Shown here: positions 24,649-30,984 of the stretch, piece by piece | How the letters are laid out: every line of letters starts with the position of its first letter | How positions within the stretch are numbered: the stretch's first letter is position 1 | Program-made: the position numbers and the translations under genes | Source of the DNA: a bacterium | GTDB lineage: Bacteria; Methylomirabilota; Methylomirabilia; Methylomirabilales; 2-02-FULL-66-22 | NCBI GenBank assembly: GCA_029580855.1 | Contig: JAKPQH010000208.1 | Location: 1-33,546 of the forward strand | DNA length: 33,546 bases | Direction of reading: 5' to 3' | The notes under the pieces: generated by a model | Databases searched by the model: none | What the model was told of the DNA's origin: nothing | Seen by the model: the letters and a program-made list of their open reading frames with translations, nothing else

Positions 24649-26648
24649 GCGATCGAGACCGGCCGAAAGAGCAGCCCGAACCAACCCGTATGTCCGATAT
24701 CAAGTCGGACGTCACGGAAGAGGAGCTGACTCAGCTTCTCGCCAAGGTGGACAAGGAATCCACGTTCCGCAAGCTGAGCGGTTACCAGTATCGCATCATC
24801 TACTGGATCGCCGTCGCCTTCTCCGTTTTCCAGCTCTACACGGGCCTGATGGGAGCCTACCCGGCGCAGATTCAGCGCTCGATCCATCTGTCGTTTGCCT
24901 TCGTGCTCGTCTTCCTCCTCTATCCGTTCCGGACCAAAACCGCCCTGAACAGGCTCCGCTGGCACGACTACGTCTTCGCAGCCTTCACCCTCTTTATCGG
25001 ACTGTACTTGACGATCAACTACGTTCGGCTCATGGAGACCGCCGGGGACTATACGCGCTTCGACATGCTCGTCGGCGTGTGCGGAACACTGCTCACGCTG
25101 GAGGCGGCCCGGCGCGTCGTCGGCTTGCCGATCACGATCGTCGCCAGCACCTTCCTTCTGTACGCATACTTCGGCGCGTACTTCCCCGGCTTCCTGGCGC
25201 ACCGCGGTTATTCCATCGAGCGCATCGTGTCGCACATGTATTTCACCACCGAGGGAATCCTGGGCATCCCGTTGGGTGTGTCCGCCACCTTCATTTTCCT
25301 GTTCATTCTCTTCGGCGCGTTCCTCGAAAAGACCGGTATCGGGAAGCTCTTCATCGACATCGCGGACGCCATCGCGGGCTGGGCATCGGGGGGGCCGGCC
25401 AAGGTCGCGGTCATCACGTCCGCTCTGGAGGGGACCGTGTCCGGCAGCTCCGTGGCCAACACCGTGGGCTCCGGCAGTTTTACCATCCCGATGATGAAAA
25501 AGCTCGGCTATCGCCCGGAATTCGCCGGAGCCGTCGAGGCCTCGGCCTCCACCGGCGGGCAAATCATGCCTCCCGTCATGGGCGCCGCGGCGTTTCTTAT
25601 GTCCGAGTTCATCAACATCCCGTACATCGAGATCGCCAAGGCAGCCGCCATTCCGGCCTGTCTGTACTTCCTCGGCATCTTTATCGAGGTCCACTTCGAG
25701 GCCAAGCGTTGCGGCCTCAAGGGCATGCCGTGGGATCAGATCCCACGGATCTGGAACGTCCTCAAGGAACGGGGACACCTGTTCGTTCCGCTGCTCGCCA
25801 TCATCTATGTGCTCATGGAAGGCTACACGCCCACCCGAGCGGCGCTGGTGGGTCTGGGACTGTCCGTCGCCGCGGGGATGCTGACAAAAGCCACCCGGAT
25901 GAGCGTGCCGGAGATTTTCAACGCGCTGGAGGCGGGGGCCCGCGGTGCGCTGGGGGTCGCCATTGCGTGCGCGACCGCCGGCATCATCGTGGGCGTTGTC
26001 ACGTTGACGGGGTTGGGGCTGAAGATGGCCAACGGGCTGGTCGATCTGGCCGGCGGCTATCTGCTCCCCACCATGTTCTTCACGATGATCACTTCCCTCA
26101 TTCTCGGAATGGGGGTGCCGACCACGGCCAACTATGTCATCACTGCAACCATGTGCGCGCCTGCCCTGGTCCTGCTGGGCGTCCCGTTGCTCGCGGCGCA
26201 CCTCTTCGTCTTCTACTTCGGCATCATCGCCGACATCACACCGCCGGTGGCCCTCGCGGCGTACGCCGGCGCCGGCATCGCACGGTCCAACCCGTTCCAG
26301 ACGGGCGTCGTCGCGTCGAAGCTGGCCGTCGGCGCCTTCATCGTTCCGTATATCTTTGTCTTGAACCCGGCCATGGTTCTGATCGGCACGACGCCGTACC
26401 TCTTGACCATGAACATCCTGACCGCGTGCGGCGGCATGTTCGGGGTCGGAGCCGCGATGATCGGCTTCTGCGCGGCCCCGATGAACTGGTTCGAGCGCAT
26501 CTGGTTCGCCGTCGGTGGCCTGATGCTCATCGATCCGGGTCTCGTGACAGACGTCATCGGTATCGGCATGCTGGCGATCGGCCTGTACCTCCAACTTCGG
26601 AAAAAGAAGGTCTGGGTGGCGGCAGGCGCACCGACGGCGGCAAACTGA
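24645..26648 (+). CDS. TRAP transporter fused permease (4TM/12TM, TAXI type)
   Basis: Membrane protein of 667 residues combining the small DctQ-like and large DctM-like units in one chain, as usual for TAXI systems. A hydrophilic N-terminus of about 60 residues precedes the helices. DctM-family blocks: VSGSSVANTVGSGSFTIPMMKK, EASASTGGQIMPPVMGAAAF, LGMGVPTTANYV and ADITPPVALAAYAGAGIA. The ATG at 24645 overlaps the DUF1850 stop by 4 nt; an open frame extending further upstream overlaps DUF1850 and is not used. It imports the ligand of the TAXI protein using a sodium or proton gradient. Confidence 0.95.
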   Translation: MSDRDRPKEQPEPTRMSDIKSDVTEEELTQLLAKVDKESTFRKLSGYQYRIIYWIAVAFSVFQLYTGLMGAYPAQIQRSIHLSFAFVLVFLLYPFRTKTALNRLRWHDYVFAAFTLFIGLYLTINYVRLMETAGDYTRFDMLVGVCGTLLTLEAARRVVGLPITIVASTFLLYAYFGAYFPGFLAHRGYSIERIVSHMYFTTEGILGIPLGVSATFIFLFILFGAFLEKTGIGKLFIDIADAIAGWASGGPAKVAVITSALEGTVSGSSVANTVGSGSFTIPMMKKLGYRPEFAGAVEASASTGGQIMPPVMGAAAFLMSEFINIPYIEIAKAAAIPACLYFLGIFIEVHFEAKRCGLKGMPWDQIPRIWNVLKERGHLFVPLLAIIYVLMEGYTPTRAALVGLGLSVAAGMLTKATRMSVPEIFNALEAGARGALGVAIACATAGIIVGVVTLTGLGLKMANGLVDLAGGYLLPTMFFTMITSLILGMGVPTTANYVITATMCAPALVLLGVPLLAAHLFVFYFGIIADITPPVALAAYAGAGIARSNPFQTGVVASKLAVGAFIVPYIFVLNPAMVLIGTTPYLLTMNILTACGGMFGVGAAMIGFCAAPMNWFERIWFAVGGLMLIDPGLVTDVIGIGMLAIGLYLQLRKKKVWVAAGAPTAAN

Positions 26649-27004
26649 GTTCTGGCTCCTCAGGGGCCTGTGTGTGTCGGCTGACCGGGTCCTGACTTTC
26701 GTTGGACGCTTGCCGGTCTCCGGCCTCCGTCCGGCCCTGCGCCCTGCAACGTGGGGTCCTCGCCTCCAAGAGGCTCGGCATGATCCAGGCAGGGCGCGCA
26801 GTGCTCGGCGGCGCGCGACCCGCCTGGAGAAACGGCTCCCTCCTTCAGATCCCCGGCCTACCCGGGCGCGCCCGAACCCTGCGCGGGAAGAGACCTCACC
26901 CGCCCGCGGGAAAGCCGCCTACGCTCCAGCTTCCCTCTGCGCCCTTGACGGCTCTACGCGAAAAAAACCGGGTCCAATCCTCCCGGATCCGTCTGCCGCC
27001 GAGA
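26649..27004. other. Convergent intergenic stretch, no gene seen
   Basis: About 356 nt between the convergent TRAP permease and ion-transporter genes. Open frames are Arg/Pro-rich with no motif or ribosome site. Only short imperfect dyads are present and none is followed by a T-run, so no terminator can be named. Confidence 0.5.
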
Positions 27005-28300
27005 TCACACATAGAACCAATAGATGAGGAGATTGCAGACGATCACCACCACCATCATGGCGGGGTAGCACGCCTTGCAGTAGTATCCCCACCCGATCGA
27101 CTTTCCCGTCACACGCTCGTAGGTGGCAACGGCGACCACGTTGGCCGACGCGCCGATCGGAGTCCCGTTCCCTCCGATATCCGTCCCGAGAGCGGTTGAC
27201 CAGACCAGTGGGAGCAAGGGGAAGCCGAAGCTCTCGCTCATATGCTTGAGAATCGGCGCCATCGTCGCAGCAAAAGGCACGTTATCCACAATCGACGAAC
27301 CGATGGAGCTGATCCAGAGGATGAGCGACAAGGCGACGAACAGGTTCCCGCCTGAAGCGTCTTTCACGATGGATGCGGCGATCTGGAGCAACCCGACGTG
27401 CTCCATGGCGCCAACGATGATGAAGAGCCCCGCAAAGAAAACAATGGTGGAGTAATCGATTCTCTCCAGAACCCCTCCCATCTTCTTTCCCCCGGTCAGG
27501 AGCGCGATCAGCGCGCCGGTGAGAGCGACCGTGGCTACGGAAAGGTGGGTGATGTGATGGGTCACCAGCATGATGACGACGTAAAAGAACGCGATCAGGC
27601 CTACGACAAACAAACGTTTATCCTGAATGGCCTCGTGAGGATGCAGGGTGTCAATCTGCTCCTGAACCCACCGCGGGTTCTCGAGGAGTCTCGCGCGTAC
27701 CGCAAAGATATCCTTCTTGAAGAACCAGATGAAGAACACCCCGTTGACGATGAAACCGATCCAAGCGATGACGCCGGTGTTTCTGACGAAATCCATGAAA
27801 GAGAGATGAAAATAGGTTCCCAAAATGACGTTCGGCGGATCGCCCACCATGGTGGAGGCGCCGCCGATGTTGGCGGCGCAGATCTCCGCAAGAATGAGGG
27901 GCAACGGATTCATGCCGATGATGCCCCCCACCTCGAGCGTCAGGGTTGACATGAACAGCATGACCGTGATGCTGTCCACGAAGGCCGACAGAAAGGCGGC
28001 AATAAAAGGAAACAGGATGAAAAGCTTGAGGGGATCCAGTCGGACCAACCGCGCGCTGTGCAGGCCCAGCCACCGAAAAAAACCGGAGCTGTTCATCGTT
28101 TCGATGACCGCCATCATGCCAAAGACAAAGAGGATGGTCTCCCAGTTCTCGTAATGGAGAAGCTCTTTAGGACCCAATATGAAGATGAAGGCGAGAACCG
28201 CCCCGAGGATCGAGGCGATCGTCCGGTTCACCTTTTCCGAGATGATCAGCCCGTAAGAAAGCAGGAAGATTCCGAGGGCTATCCACTGCTGTGTCGCCAT
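27005..28300 (-). CDS. ArsB/NhaD superfamily ion transporter (CitM-type)
   Basis: Membrane protein of 431 residues with about 11-12 helices. Family blocks: GGASTMVGDPPNVILG in the first half and SSIVDNVPFAATMAPI plus GGNGTPIGASANVVAVA in the second, the paired half-helix motifs of the ion transporter superfamily. Relatives include NhaD sodium/proton antiporters, ArsB and the P protein; this level of similarity does not separate them. I chose ATG 28300 because GGGGGA lies seven to ten bases upstream; ATG 28330 would place that site inside the gene. It is monocistronic and preceded by a promoter overlapped by a large dyad. Confidence 0.9.
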   Translation of the reverse strand: MATQQWIALGIFLLSYGLIISEKVNRTIASILGAVLAFIFILGPKELLHYENWETILFVFGMMAVIETMNSSGFFRWLGLHSARLVRLDPLKLFILFPFIAAFLSAFVDSITVMLFMSTLTLEVGGIIGMNPLPLILAEICAANIGGASTMVGDPPNVILGTYFHLSFMDFVRNTGVIAWIGFIVNGVFFIWFFKKDIFAVRARLLENPRWVQEQIDTLHPHEAIQDKRLFVVGLIAFFYVVIMLVTHHITHLSVATVALTGALIALLTGGKKMGGVLERIDYSTIVFFAGLFIIVGAMEHVGLLQIAASIVKDASGGNLFVALSLILWISSIGSSIVDNVPFAATMAPILKHMSESFGFPLLPLVWSTALGTDIGGNGTPIGASANVVAVATYERVTGKSIGWGYYCKACYPAMMVVVIVCNLLIYWFYV

Positions 28301-28574
28301 CCTGTCCCCCTTCGGCACGAATGCGAGCAACGCCGGAGGGCGGTCTCCGGCCGCTCAAGACTCCTACGCCTCAACCAAAAGCGCCGACCCACCCCCACCC
28401 CGGACCCCATGCGAACGCTACGGCGGAACCCCGTGAAGGCGAAGGCCGGCGCACACCGCCGTCGTCGGGCTTCACTCTTGGTGAGGTTCTGGATAGCCCA
28501 TCCGGATCTCAAACGAATCCACACTGCGAGACTTTGGAAGGCCCCCGGTGGGCTTGCTCGATACCGGTGTGAGC
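28301..28574. other. Long leader of the ion-transporter gene, no gene seen
   Basis: If transcription starts at the promoter near 28581-28610, the 5' leader is about 270 nt. It contains only an Arg-rich minus-strand open frame without family signal. A closer promoter was not recognised. Confidence 0.4.
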
Positions 28575-28599
28575 GGCGATGTTGTAGTACAAAATCGCC
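28575..28599. promoter_or_regulatory. 25-bp dyad operator over the ion-transporter promoter
   Basis: GGCGAT, one base, TTGTA, one base, TACAA, one base, ATCGCC form a dyad with full pairing of the outer 6-bp and inner 5-bp arms. Only the centre and one symmetric position pair are unmatched. The inner TTGTAnTACAA resembles sites of FCD-type GntR regulators. It covers the -10 box (28581-28586) and most of the spacer, so it would act as a repressor site. Confidence 0.7.
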
Positions 28600-28610
28600 G
28601 GATCTGTCAA
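28581..28610 (-). promoter_or_regulatory. Promoter of the ArsB/NhaD-type transporter
   Basis: On the minus strand: consensus -35 TTGACA (28605-28610), 18-bp spacer, -10 TACAAC (28581-28586). The match to consensus and the overlapping dyad make it credible despite the long leader. Confidence 0.6.
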
Positions 28611-28757
28611 CAACTTGGTCGCGCCTTGTGTGCTGCCTGTGCCAGGACGAACCGGATGGCCTTTCGGCAAACGCGGAGCGGGATGACGCCCAGGAGGGCG
28701 TCGAAGAATTGACGCCGTGCCCGAGGCGTTCTTTCTTGGCGGAAGCTGTGGTCGCCC

Positions 28758-29696
28758 TCAGGCGTCGAGCGCCACGGCAGCGGCGCCGAGGATCCCGACG
28801 TCCGGGCCCAGGGCGGCGGGCAGGATGGACACGGAGTCCACGGGCACAAGCTTGACACGTTCCCAGGCGTGCTGGCGCACGGGTCGGAACAGAGACTCAC
28901 CGGCTTTGGTGACGCCGCCGCCGATGACGACCCGTTCCGGCGCCAGGAATGTGATCACCGCGGCCACCCCGATCCCGAGATATTTCATGGCATCTGCCCA
29001 CACCTCGGCGGCCACGGCGTCCCCGTCCTGGGCCAACCGAACCACGTCGGCCGCGGTCGGATTGGCAAGCGCGCTCAACCGCGTCTGACGGCCGGACGCG
29101 ACTGCCGCCCGCGCCCGGCGCGCGATGGAGGGGCCCGAGGACATCGCCTCGAGGCACCCCCGATTCCCACAGCCGCACGGCGGGCCATCGGGGCAGACCG
29201 TGATGTGGCCGATCTCTCCTGCGGCGTCTTTCACCCCGTGCCACACCTTGCCATCCAGGATGATCCCGCCGCCGATGCCCGTGCTGACCGTCATGTAGAC
29301 AATGCTCCGCGCCCCCATGCCGGCCCCGTAGCGGAATTCCCCGAGCGCCGCGGCATTGGCGTCGTTCTCCAGGATCGTCGGCAGCCCCAGGGAACGCTGG
29401 ATGTGGTCGGTCAAGGGAACCCGCGTCCAGCCCGGCAGGTTCGGCGGGCGGAACACCAGTCCCGCCTTGATATCCACGGGCCCGGCGCAGCCCACGCCGA
29501 TGCGCTGGACGCCGACGTCCGCGATCTTGGGGCGGGAAAGAAGCTCGCGGCCCAGTCCCACGATCCGGCTCAGGACCGGTTCGAGCCCTTCGTTGGCCAG
29601 CGTGGGAACCTCCCCGCGCGCGAGCATTCGCCCGTCCCTGTCCACCACCCCCGCCGCCAGCTTTGTCCCGCCGATGTCTATGGCCAGCACGGCCAT
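28758..29696 (-). CDS. ROK family sugar kinase (glucokinase-like)
   Basis: Protein of 312 residues. The phosphate loop is DIGGTK (7-12). The catalytic Asp112 lies in ENDANAAALGE, and STGIGGG (138-144) is in place. The sugar-contacting EIGH (161-164) is followed by the ROK zinc motif CGCGNRGC with Cys174, Cys176 and Cys181. There is no N-terminal DNA-binding domain, so it is an enzyme, not a ROK repressor. It phosphorylates glucose, N-acetylmannosamine or a similar hexose with ATP in the cytoplasm. I chose ATG 29696 behind GGGGGA; an in-frame ATG at 29723 lacks a site. It is apparently monocistronic. It could act on sugar released by the Asp-box protein, but the genes are 19 kb apart. Confidence 0.92.
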   Translation of the reverse strand: MAVLAIDIGGTKLAAGVVDRDGRMLARGEVPTLANEGLEPVLSRIVGLGRELLSRPKIADVGVQRIGVGCAGPVDIKAGLVFRPPNLPGWTRVPLTDHIQRSLGLPTILENDANAAALGEFRYGAGMGARSIVYMTVSTGIGGGIILDGKVWHGVKDAAGEIGHITVCPDGPPCGCGNRGCLEAMSSGPSIARRARAAVASGRQTRLSALANPTAADVVRLAQDGDAVAAEVWADAMKYLGIGVAAVITFLAPERVVIGGGVTKAGESLFRPVRQHAWERVKLVPVDSVSILPAALGPDVGILGAAAVALDA

Positions 29697-30253
29697 GAGC
29701 TTCCCCCGAGCCGTTCCCCCCATCCCCGGAGGGACGCTCTGCTCACGCTGCGGTCACCACATCGCCTGTCGAGGCCTGCGATGCGGATTGCAATGCGGTC
29801 CGGCGACAACTTGGAGTTTAGTTGCCCACACTCACCGCGCCGGAAAAACACCGGAGATCACACGGCGCGTTGCGCCCCGCTTGCCAAGTACGGAGGTCGC
29901 CAAGAATCGAGAATGTGGATGCCGTTCCCCGAGAAACCGAGGAGCCGCAGCGAATGACCTTCCCCAGTCGGATGCCACGCGCCGCCGCAGGTTCACAGAG
30001 ACCGCGGACCCGTTTCAGAGCTGCGTCCTTCCCCAGACCGGCGCCTCCTTGTCGTCGTCAATATAACAGGCCGCCCCATGAAATCCAACGGAGGATTTTT
30101 TGCTCCACAGAGGTGCCAAACCTCCGGCAGGTAGACGGCGACGTTCGGCGCCGCGAAGTGTGCGCACTGGCTGCGCGCCACTACGGTGGCTACGCTGGCC
30201 CGGCCGTTCACGCTCCGGGCGAGCGTGGTTGACGCGAGAAGGCCGGTCGTGTG
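29697..30253. other. Gene-poor stretch upstream of the ROK kinase
   Basis: No convincing gene. Open frames on both strands are short, Arg/Pro-rich and motif-free. A minus-strand frame of about 100 codons (29993-30304) has less biased composition but matches nothing I know. The region may include the decayed N-terminal part of the antitoxin whose end survives at 30254-30336. Confidence 0.45.
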
Positions 30254-30336
30254 CAACCCTGCCCCGGCATCACTCGTGAGGACATTCTCGCCCGTCTCAA
30301 GCATACCAGCGATATTCTCAAGTCCAAGCGGCTGTA
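30254..30336 (+). pseudogene. DUF433 antitoxin remnant (C-terminal end only)
   Basis: The frame ending at TAG 30334-30336 reads PGITREDILARLKHTSDIL and then KSKRL. This closely follows the C-terminal helix of DUF433 (VapB45-like) antitoxins, whose usual form is YPGLTREDILACLEYA. The rest of the roughly 75-residue protein is not found upstream: the frame is closed by a TGA about 24 nt before this segment. It lies 19 nt before a decayed DUF5615 start, in the normal antitoxin-toxin order. Confidence 0.6.
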
Positions 30337-30355
30337 GTCCATCTCGGTGCAGGCT

Positions 30356-30463
30356 ATGCGTGTCCTCGGAAACGAGAATTTCCTGGGCCCGGCGGTTACG
30401 GGTCCCCGCACGCGGGCCGACGAGGCGGGGCGGATGCGCGCTCTAAAAATGCATTTAATGTGA
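30356..30463 (+). pseudogene. DUF5615 (VapC45-like) toxin remnant
   Basis: A 35-codon frame starting at ATG 30356 begins MRVLGNENFLGPAV. It matches the DUF5615 PIN-like toxin start MRxLADENFPGPxV except that the conserved acidic residue of ADEN is now Asn. After about 14 residues similarity stops and a TGA ends the frame at 30463, against about 110 residues in intact members. It is very likely dead. Together with the preceding DUF433 fragment it marks a lost toxin-antitoxin pair. Confidence 0.55.
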
Positions 30464-30745
30464 CAACGTCCCGTTTGCCTGGTTTGCCTCTATTCGCGGA
30501 TGCCTCCCACAGTGTGTTACCTGTCGGGAAAGTTATCAGTTTTTGCCGAGGCGTTGAATACTTTTTGCGGAGACCCCTCCCGACCGGACTTGCCGCAACT
30601 GCGGAGAATCATTGACGAGAATGGATCAATTCCGCGCGGACAACGTATCCCTGGATCATCAGGCACGCCAAATGCTATTGTATTCCAGTTGCGCTTTGCC
30701 AGGAGGGGATTGTGTTCCTGTGGGAACTTTCCCCCGAGATGACTC
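30464..30745. other. AT-richer stretch before a strong terminator; possible small transcript
   Basis: No recognised gene. An 80-codon plus-strand frame (ATG 30500 to TGA 30742) ends four bases before the terminator at 30746 but has no family signal and no ribosome site. The segment 30700-30736 can fold: GTTCC-TGTG-GGAAC inside an outer GGGGA/TCCCC pairing. This could be the body of a small RNA or a leader. A weak -10-like TATTGT is at 30676-30681. Confidence 0.35.
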
Positions 30746-30789
30746 AACGCCTCCAGCAACCACCCGCGTGGTTGCTGGAGGCGTTTTTT
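30746..30789 (+). terminator. Strong Rho-independent terminator
   Basis: A perfect 18-bp stem pairs 30746-30763 with 30768-30785 around a CCGC loop. It is followed by a run of T to 30789 and then GTTTG. The T-run is on the plus strand only. No intact plus-strand gene lies directly upstream, so it ends a small or unrecognised transcript, or acts as an attenuator for the secreted-protein gene that starts at 30985. Confidence 0.9.
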
Positions 30790-30984
30790 GTTTGTCGCGG
30801 CGCTCACTGCCGATAGCGTCCGCGGCTTTGCGTCTTGTACCGTCGGTGTGCCAAGTTGGGAGACCGAATCTTCGGAACAGGTGGGGACAGACATCACCCT
30901 GAGGCGCGGATGCACGGAACTGTCCCTGGATCATATTTGCGCAAGACTGACTTTTGGTCGAGCTTGTCGAAGGAGGAATGACAC

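Noticed and set aside
30500..30742. 80-codon frame ending just before the strong terminator
   Set aside because: No ribosome site and no family motif. Its end near the terminator is suggestive but not enough to call a gene.
30957..30975. GAGCTTGTCGAAGG motif near the start of the secreted-protein gene as a repeat element
   Set aside because: This short motif is common in many bacterial genomes and here overlaps the ribosome site; a single copy proves nothing.
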